Shown here: positions 14,732 to 23,911 of the stretch, one piece after another | Layout of the letters: each line of letters opens with the position of its first letter | Position numbering within the stretch: position 1 is the first letter of the stretch | Assembly: GCA_937892395.1 (NCBI GenBank) | Contig: CALAGJ010000186.1 | Location: 1 to 37,721 of the forward strand | Direction: 5' to 3' | Length of the DNA stretch: 37,721 nt | DNA from: an uncultured Parafilimonas sp. | GTDB taxonomy: Bacteria > Bacteroidota > Bacteroidia > Chitinophagales > Chitinophagaceae | The notes under the pieces: generated by a model | The model's database searches: none | What the model was told of the DNA's origin: nothing | The model's input: only the letters and a program-made list of their open reading frames with translations | Program-made: the position numbers and the translations under genes

Positions 14732-17149
14732 TTAAGCTTTTTTCTTCTTTTTACCCATTCCAAAAAGACGTTTGAAGAAACCTTGCTTTTCGTTATCATA
14801 ATAGCCATATCCATATTTATACCCAGACTGACCGTAGCCATATCCATAACCATACCCAGGTAATGACTTCACATCATTAAAGATAATGTCTAATTTACGG
14901 AATTTGCGGTCATTCTGTAAGCTTTGTACGATACCTATTTGCTTTTTAAAAGTATGTCGTTGCCGAACTACATATAACACTATATCAGCATACCTACCTA
15001 GTAACAATGAGTCGGTAACAAGACCAACTGGGGAACAATCGACTACGATATAATCAAACTGAGCTTTCAGTTCTGTAAATAATTTGTTTACTTTATCGTG
15101 TACAAGTAGTTCAGCTGGGTTTGGAGGCAATGTACCTGAACCAATTAAATAGAAATCGTTGTGTACATTCGTTTGTTTAATTATATCTTTCGCAGTGATT
15201 GCATCACTTACTATATAATTAGAAAATCCAACAGAATTATCCATTTTTAGTGCAGTAGATATTCTAGGTTTTCTTAGATCCATTTCCATTAAACAAACTT
15301 TCTTACCAGAGAGAGCTAAAACATTTGCCAAATTCATTGCTATGAATGATTTTCCCTCACCACTCATGCTTGAAGTAGTCATAATTACTTTCTCACTTGG
15401 ATTTGGAAGTAAGAATTGCAAGTTGGTCCTTAATGTTCTAAATTGTTCACTAATCTCACTACGAGAATCTTTACCTGCAATAATTTGCTCCTCACTCTTT
15501 GTATGTACAATTTCTGAAACAATTGGCACATTCGTAGATGCAATGATATCATCTGATGTAAGCACTTTTGTATTTAAAAGCTCTTTCATGAAGATAACCA
15601 CAGAAGGAATTACCAACCCGAGAAATATTGCAGCTATGGAAATCAAAATGAAATTAGGGAAGTATGGTAAAGGTGCTCTTTGAGGAGTATCAAATACTCT
15701 TATTGGTGAAATATTATTTGTCTTTGAAACCGCAGACTGTTCACGAGTTTGAAGTAAGAATAGATACAACTCCTGCATTACATTTTGACGGCGTGTGAAA
15801 TCCAAAAATTGACGCTCTTGTGTAGGCACTTTAGACATGCGAGCCATTACGTCAGCATTTCTACCTTGAATATCATTTCTTGCTACTATTAGACCACTTT
15901 TAAAGGTGCGCATCATTGTAAGTAGGTCACCTCTCAATTGGCCCAGCTGCATATCCACATTTTTAATTAATGGATTTGCCTCAGTTGAATTTGCCAAATA
16001 ACCCTGACGCTGTATTTGAAGCGCATTATATTTTTCTAAAGTACTCACAAATGCCATATCCTGAATAGGTGCAGTTGTAGGCATGATTCGAGCTGCATTT
16101 TTAGAATCAGTTAAATAATTTTCTAAGTCAGAAATTACTTTTAGTTGAACCTCTTTAGAAGCAAGCTCTTTATTCAAATCTGATGTTGTACTCAAAACCA
16201 ACTTTGCATCTTCCGAAAGATCTGTGAGATTGTTTTCTTTTTTGAAATTCTCAATCCCTCTGTCAATATTATCTAAATCAGCAGCTACACCGCCAATACG
16301 ACTATTTATAAATCCGATAGTGCTGTCCGCAATTCTATTTCTTTCATTAATATCTGCCCTTACATATATTTCTAATAAATGCCTAAGAATATCCTCATTT
16401 CTTTCTGGCGTAGGTCCATCAATTTCTATATCAATAATATTCACAAATTCATTTGTCGTGATGGCTTCTATTGCAGTAAGATAACGGCTTAATGCTGCCC
16501 CATATGAGGAAATTGTCATACCCAATCTATGCTTTGGGTTCGTTTCAGTAACTGTCGGATTTTTTTCTAAAATCCAACTGCCATAATATGTTTTGATGGA
16601 ATCACCCCATTTCAATGTAAAAGTACTGTCTGTCTCCAAATCAGTAAATTTTACTTCGTTGGCATTGAGTACACGTATGTCATACTCAATAGGATTTGGG
16701 AGCATTGGAAGCAAATCTGTAATCTTTATAAAGAATGGGGAATTTTTGTAAGATTCTTCATATCGAATAGTTCCTTGGGCAAGATAAGTAACATTGAGTT
16801 GAAGATCATATACTACCTGCTGTACAATTTTCCTAGAATGTATAATTTCTAATTCATTACTTACAGTATTAGGAACTGAAAACATGCCTAATTCTGCTAG
16901 CATATTTGTTTCGCTTGTTCCCGTAATTCCTTTACCGGTTCCTGTATAACCATTTACTAATGCTCTAGCAGTTACAGCATAGCGTGGTGAGGTATATAAC
17001 TGAATGAGAACACCTAAAGCCAGAAATATTATGATCGAGATTACATACCAATACCAGTTTCCCAATATTTTGGCAACAATAAATTTTAAATCAACATCCT
17101 GCTGTGTAGGTGCGCCATTAACATTAAAATCCGTATTCAAATCTTGCAT
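14732..17149 (-). CDS. wzc: Wzc-type polysaccharide co-polymerase and tyrosine autokinase
   Basis: The 805-residue inner-membrane protein has a Wzz-type chain-length domain between two membrane helices (about residues 33-53 and 500-525) with a long coiled-coil-rich periplasmic part. A proline-rich stretch (TPQRAPLPYFPN) lies before the second helix. The cytoplasmic BY-kinase domain follows: Walker A SSMSGEGKS near 596, Walker A' VCLMEMDLRKP near 625, and Walker B VVDCSP near 705. The C-terminal tail has nine Tyr within a Gly-Tyr repeat and ends in KKKKK. In the known system, cycles of phosphorylation of the tail Tyr cluster govern polymer length and export. It follows wza by 49 bases. No Wzb-type phosphatase gene is nearby, so dephosphorylation must come from elsewhere. 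Confidence 0.92.
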   Translation of the reverse strand: MQDLNTDFNVNGAPTQQDVDLKFIVAKILGNWYWYVISIIIFLALGVLIQLYTSPRYAVTARALVNGYTGTGKGITGTSETNMLAELGMFSVPNTVSNELEIIHSRKIVQQVVYDLQLNVTYLAQGTIRYEESYKNSPFFIKITDLLPMLPNPIEYDIRVLNANEVKFTDLETDSTFTLKWGDSIKTYYGSWILEKNPTVTETNPKHRLGMTISSYGAALSRYLTAIEAITTNEFVNIIDIEIDGPTPERNEDILRHLLEIYVRADINERNRIADSTIGFINSRIGGVAADLDNIDRGIENFKKENNLTDLSEDAKLVLSTTSDLNKELASKEVQLKVISDLENYLTDSKNAARIMPTTAPIQDMAFVSTLEKYNALQIQRQGYLANSTEANPLIKNVDMQLGQLRGDLLTMMRTFKSGLIVARNDIQGRNADVMARMSKVPTQERQFLDFTRRQNVMQELYLFLLQTREQSAVSKTNNISPIRVFDTPQRAPLPYFPNFILISIAAIFLGLVIPSVVIFMKELLNTKVLTSDDIIASTNVPIVSEIVHTKSEEQIIAGKDSRSEISEQFRTLRTNLQFLLPNPSEKVIMTTSSMSGEGKSFIAMNLANVLALSGKKVCLMEMDLRKPRISTALKMDNSVGFSNYIVSDAITAKDIIKQTNVHNDFYLIGSGTLPPNPAELLVHDKVNKLFTELKAQFDYIVVDCSPVGLVTDSLLLGRYADIVLYVVRQRHTFKKQIGIVQSLQNDRKFRKLDIIFNDVKSLPGYGYGYGYGQSGYKYGYGYYDNEKQGFFKRLFGMGKKKKKA

Positions 17150-17198
17150 TGTAAGCGATTTAATTAATTATTTGGTGTTTATTTAAATTAAAATTAAA

Positions 17199-18008
17199 CT
17201 ATCTTATCAAACGTGCTGTGATGATAATCATGAGTGAAAGTGCACTACTGATAATAGCAATGTCTCTTGTGCGGTAAGCACTAGTACTTTGAACCCTATC
17301 ATTTGTGGGTTCTACATACACGACATCATTTGGCCTTAAATAAAAAGAAGGTGAACTAAAGGAATAACTGCTATCAAGATTAATGCGTGTAACTTGTTTT
17401 TCACCACCTGGCTTATTGCGTATGAGCATTACATTATCTCTTCTTCCAAAAATTGTAATATCACCAGCAAGTCCTAATGCATCAATGATTGTTGGACTTT
17501 CATAAGGCACTAAAAAAGAAGTTGGATTTCTAACTTCTCCAAGTACAGTTATTTTGAAATTAGAAAAACGCACATTTACCACAGGGTCTTTGAAATAGTA
17601 AGACATTTTATCTTGAACAATTTTCCGAACTTCGGAAGTTGTAAGATTTTTTACTTGTAAATCTCCTACATATGGAAGATGAACGAACCCGTCATGATCT
17701 ACCAAATACCCGGAAACTGCCATTTGGCCTACATTACTTCCGGCAGAAGTAGCACCTGCATTAATGGCCAAATTTCCCTGATTGAGAATCGCATTTGCAT
17801 TTGGATCTAATGTTTGTATTACAATATTTAAAACATCATCCGGTAGGATAACAGGAGGAGTTAATTCTGTGGTTTGAAAGGATTTTACATCTACAGAATC
17901 AGGTATGTCTTTAAAGTAAGCTATACGTTGTACCCTGCAAGAAAATAACGAAGTAGTTATTACAATTATAAATATGTAAACAAAACTCCGGGATGCTGCT
18001 CTCATCAT
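17199..18008 (-). CDS. wza: Wza-type polysaccharide export outer-membrane lipoprotein
   Basis: The 269-residue protein has a lipoprotein signal with the lipobox LFSC (Cys24 from the chosen start). A Poly_export domain follows (ILPDDVLNIVIQT, then GYLVDHDGFVHLPYVGDLQV), then an SLBB domain (ITVLGEVRNPTSFLVPYESPTIIDALGLAG). A C-terminal hydrophobic segment ends the protein. It forms the outer-membrane and periplasmic exit channel for exopolysaccharide. The start is ATG 18008 (or 18005, directly after it). The open frame reaches a TTG at 18047, but that lies within or before the predicted transcription start, so it cannot be used. This is the first gene of the operon. Confidence 0.9.
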   Translation of the reverse strand: MMRAASRSFVYIFIIVITTSLFSCRVQRIAYFKDIPDSVDVKSFQTTELTPPVILPDDVLNIVIQTLDPNANAILNQGNLAINAGATSAGSNVGQMAVSGYLVDHDGFVHLPYVGDLQVKNLTTSEVRKIVQDKMSYYFKDPVVNVRFSNFKITVLGEVRNPTSFLVPYESPTIIDALGLAGDITIFGRRDNVMLIRNKPGGEKQVTRINLDSSYSFSSPSFYLRPNDVVYVEPTNDRVQSTSAYRTRDIAIISSALSLMIIITARLIR

Positions 18009-18044
18009 TATTAAGATTTTTAATGCTTTTTTCAAAAAGGCACG

Positions 18045-18076
18045 CAAAAATACAGGAGTAGGTGATTCAAACCAAA
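18045..18076 (-). promoter_or_regulatory. Promoter of the polysaccharide export operon
   Basis: On the minus strand TTTG (18073-18076) is followed after exactly 20 bases by TATTTTTG (18045-18052), a full match to the Bacteroidota -33/-7 pair. The predicted start of transcription is near 18041, giving a leader of about 33 bases to the wza ATG. Confidence 0.75.
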
Positions 18077-18250
18077 CTATTGAAAATATGTTTTTGTTAT
18101 TGGGTAGCTATTAATCGGAAAAAAACGAATACGAAAATATATTAAATTTAGCTAAACAAGCCGATTTGCACCTTACTTATTATGGACGTTATATGATTTT
18201 AGAGTGAGATATTTTAAATTTTATTTCTATTATTTATTTTCCAAAAATTT

Positions 18251-20149
18251 CTATTCCGGCACAACAATCTTATTATTAACCCTATTGATATCCGCCATAC
18301 GCTTAGAAGGATCAATTTCAATTGACTTTATCTCACTAACAGGTCTATCAATCATAAATTCATAATCTGTGTTTACCCATTTCCATTCAGCAAGCATCTT
18401 TGTAGTATTTGCAGATTCTGCATTTTTTGCTCCATACATAAGACCCAGAGGTATGTAAATTGTCTCGGTGGAGCCATCTTTATATGCAATCTCAATATCA
18501 AGTGGCATGGGCATAAGACCTACACGCTTTATCGAAATGTTTGCCTTTCCCGCAGCATCTTTTACATCACTAATGGCATAGTCAATTGCCTTTGTGCTGT
18601 TAATCCAATACTCTTTATACCATTGCAAAGCCATCCCAGATTTTTTTTCAGCTATCCGGATAAAATCATTTGGATTGGGATGTTTGAAACCCCAAGTATT
18701 AAAATATTGCAATATGATTTGACGGAGCATACTATCTCCAACGATATAACCCAACTGTGCCAAAAAAACAGATCCTTTTGAATAGGCATCTAAGGAATAA
18801 GCATAGTTTGTATTATAGTGATCAGCATGTGTACTCATGGGTTCTTCTTTACCACTTTTTTGCAAAGAATAATATCCATCATAATCATCAGCAAATGGAA
18901 AACTATTGTCATTTTTTAACCAAGCTGAAATTTTACTTTCAGCATAAGTTGTAAATCCCTCATCCATCCAGGAATAAAGGCTTTCATTTGTACCCAATAC
19001 GCCTTGATACCAGCTGTGCATCCATTCATGGATTGCCGTACCTGTGCTTGCTGATTTTATAAGCGTAGCCATTGGATACTCCATGCCCCCATCTCCACCT
19101 TGTATAAATGAATAATTTTTATATGGGTAAGCCCCAAAATTTTCTTTGATATAGGGGTAAATTTTTACCATTGTTTCTAAAAGCTGCTGCCATACGGTTT
19201 GTACACTGTCTCTATCTTTATATACTACATAGATTAATGGGCCATCAGTAACTTGTTGTTTAATCAGTTTGTACTGTGGGTCTGCCGCCCACACAAAGTC
19301 GTGTACATTTTTTGCTACAAAATGCCAGTCTTTATTTGCACCGGTTGTAGTTTTTATTTTGGCTGCGCCAAATTCATATCCGGCTCCAACTTCATCAGGG
19401 TTTTGAATGGTGCCACTACCTGCCACAAGATATGTTTTGTCTATATTAATATGCACATCAAAATCTCCCCAAACACCATAAAACTCTCTGGCAACATATG
19501 GATTGGCATTCCAGCCCTGATAATCATACTCTACCATTTTTGGATACCATTGACTCATACTAAAGCGTACTCCTTCTGCATTATCTCTGCCACTGCGCCT
19601 CACTTGTAGCGGTACTTGAGCATCGAAATTTACATCTAAAACTGTTTTGGATTTTGGGAGAATGGGCTTTTGGAGTTGGACTTCTAAAATGGTTTCATGC
19701 TCAATGAGTGTTTGTTCTACTCCATTAATTTTTATACTACTTACGTGTTGATAGCCAACTTCACTTTCTTGAAGATGGAGTATTCTGTCTTTTACACGAC
19801 CGTCCCAATCTAAAACGGGATCACCATTTTTTCTTTGAAATAAAACAATTTTGCCCAGTTCACGGCTCCTCACATCCATCATACTACCGGGCTGAAATGC
19901 ATTCCAGTATAAGTGAAAAAATACCCTATCTAAAGTGTCAGGGCTGTTATTCCAATATTCGATTTTCTGTGTACCCGAAAATTTATTTTGCGCAGCATCT
20001 ACTTGCACATTCATGGTATAACAAATACGCTGCTGCCATCTATCCGCTTGTGCTGATACAGATGAAGTACAGAAAAAAACTGTTATAAAAGATAGAGACA
20101 TAAGTCTTATGCAAGCATTGCTGCATAATAATCTGAAATTGAAAATCAT
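18251..20149 (-). CDS. Secreted M1 family zinc metallopeptidase
   Basis: From ATG 20149 the protein has 632 residues. A signal peptide ends at SVSAQ. An aminopeptidase-N-type N-terminal beta domain follows, then the catalytic domain: GGMEYPM near residue 354 (counterpart of GAMEN, with the Asn replaced by Tyr), HEWMH near 373 and the downstream zinc ligand Glu in WMDEGFTTYAE. It should remove N-terminal residues from peptides outside the cytoplasm. The GGMEYP form is seen in other bacterial M1 members. The frame extends to 20191, overlapping the previous stop by 17 bases; ATG 20149 or 20101 (which still leaves a signal peptide) are the better starts. It is the last gene of a minus-strand run. 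Confidence 0.9.
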   Translation of the reverse strand: MIFNFRLLCSNACIRLMSLSFITVFFCTSSVSAQADRWQQRICYTMNVQVDAAQNKFSGTQKIEYWNNSPDTLDRVFFHLYWNAFQPGSMMDVRSRELGKIVLFQRKNGDPVLDWDGRVKDRILHLQESEVGYQHVSSIKINGVEQTLIEHETILEVQLQKPILPKSKTVLDVNFDAQVPLQVRRSGRDNAEGVRFSMSQWYPKMVEYDYQGWNANPYVAREFYGVWGDFDVHINIDKTYLVAGSGTIQNPDEVGAGYEFGAAKIKTTTGANKDWHFVAKNVHDFVWAADPQYKLIKQQVTDGPLIYVVYKDRDSVQTVWQQLLETMVKIYPYIKENFGAYPYKNYSFIQGGDGGMEYPMATLIKSASTGTAIHEWMHSWYQGVLGTNESLYSWMDEGFTTYAESKISAWLKNDNSFPFADDYDGYYSLQKSGKEEPMSTHADHYNTNYAYSLDAYSKGSVFLAQLGYIVGDSMLRQIILQYFNTWGFKHPNPNDFIRIAEKKSGMALQWYKEYWINSTKAIDYAISDVKDAAGKANISIKRVGLMPMPLDIEIAYKDGSTETIYIPLGLMYGAKNAESANTTKMLAEWKWVNTDYEFMIDRPVSEIKSIEIDPSKRMADINRVNNKIVVPE

Positions 20150-20174
20150 AAATAATTTTTGATTTGTACAGGAA

Positions 20175-20603
20175 TTATTTGGAAACAACATGACCCAGTG
20201 CAGTGATGATAATTTCTTTTTTTTGTCTCCCTTTTTTATAGCTCACATGGTATTCTAAGGGCTTGCCAGATATTTGCCATTCATATACTTCATCTATTGT
20301 CCAGCCTGCATTTGCAGCCTTATTGGTAGCAGATAAAACTGACTGCGGCAATTCATTCGGCTGCACTTGTCTGCAGGTATTATTCCATGTGCCGTCATGC
20401 GAAAAGCAGGAACGCATCTTCTTACCATTCAGGTAAAAATCTACTTCGTATCTATTGTGTAATTTTTCCCATTGCTCCGTAGCAGCGTGCGGATAGCGAC
20501 TATTAAATGATTGCGCCACAGTTTTTGGCACATCCACTTGCTGCGCATGCAATACTATTTGGATAGTACTTAAAAAAATCGTTGTTATAAAAATGGACTT
20601 CAT
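20175..20603 (-). CDS. Secreted PepSY-like (DUF2874) protein
   Basis: The 142-residue protein has a signal peptide ending LHAQ, then VPKTVAQSFNSRYPHAATEQWEK and VDFYLNGKKMRSCFSHDGTW. These match the PepSY-like/beta-lactamase-inhibitor-like repeat that is common in Bacteroidota. A second copy of the fold is likely in VLSATNKAANAGWTIDEVYEWQ and the strands after it. Such proteins are periplasmic and of unknown role; peptidase inhibition has been suggested for the group. The neighbour downstream is a secreted M1 peptidase, with 25 bases between stop and start, so a link is conceivable but unproven. The gene starts 17 bases after rsmI and is probably cotranscribed. Confidence 0.75.
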   Translation of the reverse strand: MKSIFITTIFLSTIQIVLHAQQVDVPKTVAQSFNSRYPHAATEQWEKLHNRYEVDFYLNGKKMRSCFSHDGTWNNTCRQVQPNELPQSVLSATNKAANAGWTIDEVYEWQISGKPLEYHVSYKKGRQKKEIIITALGHVVSK

Positions 20604-20620
20604 CTAATATTTATTTCTTT

Positions 20621-21337
20621 TTAGCCTTTACCTGCTATTACAATCACAATTTCGCCTTTTATAGTTTTGCTGCTAAAATGCTCAATTACTTCATTTAATT
20701 TTCCTTGAAAATTTTCTTCGTGCAATTTAGTCAACTCCCTACTTATGCTTACAATTCTGTCTGACCCAAAATATGTTAAAAAATCTTTTAGTGTTTTTAA
20801 AAGTCGCACAGGACTTTCATATACAATGATTGTTCTTTCTTCCGAAGCAAGGCTGAGCAGTTTTGTATGTCTCCCTTTTTTTAAAGGTAAAAATCCTTCA
20901 AAAATAAAATGCTGTGTGGGCAATCCACTATTGACTAATGCAGGCACAAATGCAGTGGCGCCGGGCAAACATTCAACTTTTATCTTTCTGCCAACACATG
21001 TTCTTACCAAAAAAAAACCAGGATCACTTATACCCGGAGTGCCGGCATCGGTAATTAAAGCCATTGTTTTTCCACTCAGCAATTGATTGGCAATATGCTC
21101 CGAAACTTTGTGCTCATTGTGCTGATGATATGGGGAAAGAGGTTTTGAAATTTTATAAAAGCTTAACAATTTTCCACTGCTTCTGGTATCTTCACAAAGT
21201 ATAACATCCACTTGTTTTAAAACTTCTAATGCCCTTAGCGTTATATCTCTAAGATTGCCCAAAGGGGTAGGCACCATATACAATGTACCCTTTTGCAGGG
21301 GTTGCATATTTGTTGATAAAACATCGGGATCATTCAT
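20621..21337 (-). CDS. rsmI: 16S rRNA (cytidine(1402)-2'-O)-methyltransferase
   Basis: The 238-residue protein has the tetrapyrrole-methylase-type fold: GTLYMVPTPLGNLRDITLRA near residue 18, VILCEDTRSSGKLL, LITDAGTPGISDPG (AdoMet-binding loop), CLPGATAFVPALVNSGLP, and FEGFLPLKKGRH. RsmI methylates the ribose of C1402 in the decoding centre of 16S rRNA. ATG 21337 gives a slightly long N-terminus; ATG 21307 (MQPLQKGTL) is an equally good start. It lies 31 bases after purS. Confidence 0.95.
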   Translation of the reverse strand: MNDPDVLSTNMQPLQKGTLYMVPTPLGNLRDITLRALEVLKQVDVILCEDTRSSGKLLSFYKISKPLSPYHQHNEHKVSEHIANQLLSGKTMALITDAGTPGISDPGFFLVRTCVGRKIKVECLPGATAFVPALVNSGLPTQHFIFEGFLPLKKGRHTKLLSLASEERTIIVYESPVRLLKTLKDFLTYFGSDRIVSISRELTKLHEENFQGKLNEVIEHFSSKTIKGEIVIVIAGKG

Positions 21338-21368
21338 TAAAAATAGACAGCATTTTTTGGAATAAAGA

Positions 21369-21620
21369 TTATTGAATCATTTCAATTTCATAATATTCCA
21401 TTACGGGATTGGCCAGTAATTTTTTGCAGGCTTCTTCCGCTGCATTTCTTGCAGATGCTTCTGAATCCGCCTGTATAGACAGCGTTATATGTCTTCCTAC
21501 TCTTACATCTCTCACAGTGTCTAACCCTAAACTATGCATGCTACCCTGCACAGCTTTGCCCTGAGGATCCAGCAAGTCTTTTAATAACATTACCTTTATC
21601 TGTACGTTGTAATCGGTCAT
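21369..21620 (-). CDS. purS: Phosphoribosylformylglycinamidine synthase subunit PurS
   Basis: The 83-residue protein fits PurS in length and sequence: an N-terminal beta strand (YNVQIKVMLL), LDPQGKAVQGSMHSLGL, VRVGRHITLSI and a final helix with ACKKLLANPVMEYYEIE. PurS joins PurQ and the small PurL into the enzyme that makes FGAM in purine synthesis. Neither purQ nor purL is in the window. The ATG overlaps the stop of pssA by one base (TAATG), which implies translational coupling. Confidence 0.92.
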   Translation of the reverse strand: MTDYNVQIKVMLLKDLLDPQGKAVQGSMHSLGLDTVRDVRVGRHITLSIQADSEASARNAAEEACKKLLANPVMEYYEIEMIQ

Positions 21621-22417
21621 TATTTTTCTTTTTTTAAAGTAAGCAAAGATAGTAGAACATATACCAAAAAGCTAAGCGGTACAGACAGCCAACCCACAAA
21701 AATTGAAGTTACAACAATGGTAGCTGCTATAGCTATAAATGGCATAAACTTCTTGAAATTTGCATCTTGAAATTTTAATGCAAGCATGGGTAAGCTACTG
21801 ATCATTAGGCCGCTTACAATCAATATTATTACATACCAAAACCAGGGGTTGATGAGTAAACGAGTAATGAATGAATACTCATTTGTCCAATAAATAAGTG
21901 GAAATGAAGCAATAAATAAACCCGCCGCAGGCACGGGAACACCCTTAAAATTTTGTGTTTTACTGGTATCCAAATTAAACCTGGCCAACCGCCAAGCAGC
22001 TGCGCAAGGTATAATAAATGCGGGCAATAAATACATGGAAGATACCAGAATGCCATCTGCTTGCTGTGCATAAGCAAGCCTTAAAAATTGGTAAACAATC
22101 ATACCGGGAGCTACTCCAAAACTCACCACATCTGCCAATGAGTCTAATTGTTTGCCCATGCCAGAAGCAGCGCCCATAAGGCGTGCAAGAAAACCATCAA
22201 AAAAATCTATAACTGCAGCAATTCCAATAAATAATGAAGCGTAAAAAATCTTTTCAGGTATATTGATGTATTGAGTGCCTAATTCATTTACATCCGGCAC
22301 CAATGCCTGTGCATTGTTATAATACAAAGGCACTAATCCATTTTGTATGGTATAAACAATGGCAATGCATCCACAAAACAGATTGCCTAATGTAAACAGG
22401 TTTGGAATTTGTTTCAT
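21620..22417 (-). CDS. pssA: CDP-diacylglycerol--serine O-phosphatidyltransferase
   Basis: The 265-residue membrane protein has the CDP-alcohol phosphatidyltransferase motif in full: DFFDGFLARLMGAASGMGKQLDSLAD near residue 65, the D-x2-D-G-x2-A-R-x8-G-x3-D-x3-D pattern. About seven to eight hydrophobic segments surround it. It makes phosphatidylserine, the precursor of phosphatidylethanolamine. A purine-rich GAAAGG lies about ten bases before the start, an unusually good Shine-Dalgarno site for this window. No phosphatidylserine decarboxylase gene is next to it here. Confidence 0.93.
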   Translation of the reverse strand: MKQIPNLFTLGNLFCGCIAIVYTIQNGLVPLYYNNAQALVPDVNELGTQYINIPEKIFYASLFIGIAAVIDFFDGFLARLMGAASGMGKQLDSLADVVSFGVAPGMIVYQFLRLAYAQQADGILVSSMYLLPAFIIPCAAAWRLARFNLDTSKTQNFKGVPVPAAGLFIASFPLIYWTNEYSFITRLLINPWFWYVIILIVSGLMISSLPMLALKFQDANFKKFMPFIAIAATIVVTSIFVGWLSVPLSFLVYVLLSLLTLKKEK

Positions 22418-22512
22418 TTTTAACCTTTCTTGTTATGATGTATGCACAATAATAAGCCGATATAGGCAATATTTTATTTTACAATATTTAATATGGTCAT
22501 ATAGCACAATGC

Positions 22513-23802
22513 CTATTTTTTCATCAATTGCTCAATTTCATCTGCGGTTATTGGAATATTTTTCATAAGATCAATATTTCCATTTTTTGTTATCCAGAAA
22601 TTGTTTTCGATGCGTACACCCATTTGCTCTTCTTCTATATAAATACCGGGTTCTATGGTGAATAACATTCCCGGTTTTACTGGGTAAACTTTAGTGCCTA
22701 AATCATGTACATCTACCCCAAGATGATGGGATATGCCATGGTATAAATATTTACGATAAGCCCTATTATCCTTGTCTTCATTTTTTACATCCGACTTACG
22801 AATCAAACCAATTTTCAAAAAAACCTGCGTGGCTTCATCTCCAATTTTATCATGATAGTCAATGATGGTAATGCCGGGCTTAAGAATGCTTCTGGCATAA
22901 AGATGTAATTGAAGACAGGCATTATAAATAGTTTTTTGACGCCTTGTAAACTTGCCATTCACAGGAATAGTGCGTGTAAGGTCTGCGGCATAGCCTCCAT
23001 AGTTTGCACCAAAATCCATCAGCAACATATCGCCATCTTTACACTCAGCATTATTGCTTACATAGTGCAGTGTGCGGGCATTATCACCACTTGCTATAAT
23101 ACTTCCATAAGCTTCTCCTTTAGCCCTGTTTCTCAAAAATTCATGTACCAATTCTGCTTCCACTTCATATTCCATTACGCCGGGTTTCACAAAAGCCAAT
23201 AACCTGCGAAATGCTTTTTCTGTAATGTCTATGGCTTGTTGTAAAACCTCAGTTTCATATTTTGATTTTATAGCTCTCAATTCAATCATGATGCGGGCAC
23301 TCCTTTCATATTGATGCAAAGGATAGCGCCTTTTCATTTCTATAATATACCTGTAATCTCTGGTAGGAATAGTGCTTGCTTTTCGATCATTCTCATTCGT
23401 GTTTAGATAGATGGTATCTGCCAGATGAATCCAAGGTTGTAGCAGGGCATCCAGCGTATCCAACCATACTATTGTTTCTATACCCGTAAGTTTTTTTGCT
23501 TCCTCAGCACGAAGCCTCCGGCCATCCCATTTTTCTTTTAATTCATTGGGTCTTACCAATACCAAAACCTCTCTATATTTTTTATCAGGATTTCCTGGGA
23601 AAAAAATGACCATTGAATCTTCCTGCTCCACACCTGTAAGCCAATACAAGTCACTGTTTTGCTGAAATTTATAAATGGCATCTGCATTTACCGGCACTTC
23701 ATCATTGCTATTAAAAATGGCAATACTATTTGGCTTCATACGTGCCATAAATCGCTTTCTGTTTTCAATAAATAATTCCGGATTTATTGGCAAATGCTTC
23801 AT
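22513..23802 (-). CDS. pepP: Xaa-Pro aminopeptidase (aminopeptidase P)
   Basis: The 429-residue protein has an AMP_N domain at the start (NPELFIENRKRFMARM, YWLTGVEQEDSMVIFFPG). The pita-bread catalytic domain carries all five metal ligands: Asp263 and Asp274 in DFGANYGGYAADLTRT, His in HGISHHLGVDVHD, Glu in TIEPGIYI, and Glu in GVRIEN. It removes N-terminal residues that precede proline and needs two metal ions, usually manganese. There is no signal peptide, so it is cytoplasmic. It lies 95 bases before pssA on the same strand. Confidence 0.95.
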   Translation of the reverse strand: MKHLPINPELFIENRKRFMARMKPNSIAIFNSNDEVPVNADAIYKFQQNSDLYWLTGVEQEDSMVIFFPGNPDKKYREVLVLVRPNELKEKWDGRRLRAEEAKKLTGIETIVWLDTLDALLQPWIHLADTIYLNTNENDRKASTIPTRDYRYIIEMKRRYPLHQYERSARIMIELRAIKSKYETEVLQQAIDITEKAFRRLLAFVKPGVMEYEVEAELVHEFLRNRAKGEAYGSIIASGDNARTLHYVSNNAECKDGDMLLMDFGANYGGYAADLTRTIPVNGKFTRRQKTIYNACLQLHLYARSILKPGITIIDYHDKIGDEATQVFLKIGLIRKSDVKNEDKDNRAYRKYLYHGISHHLGVDVHDLGTKVYPVKPGMLFTIEPGIYIEEEQMGVRIENNFWITKNGNIDLMKNIPITADEIEQLMKK

Positions 23803-23911
23803 CGTGTAAAATTTTATTTTTTAATAATTGCTGGCGCAATATAGCATCTTGTCTAATACTTGCTTTTACAAAAAGTAACCAATCGCGGTCTCCTGTCAGA
23901 AATAGGCTGTA

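Noticed and set aside
18009..18047. TTG start of wza at 18047
   Set aside because: It overlaps the -7 box, so it lies before the predicted transcription start; the lipoprotein signal begins properly at ATG 18008.
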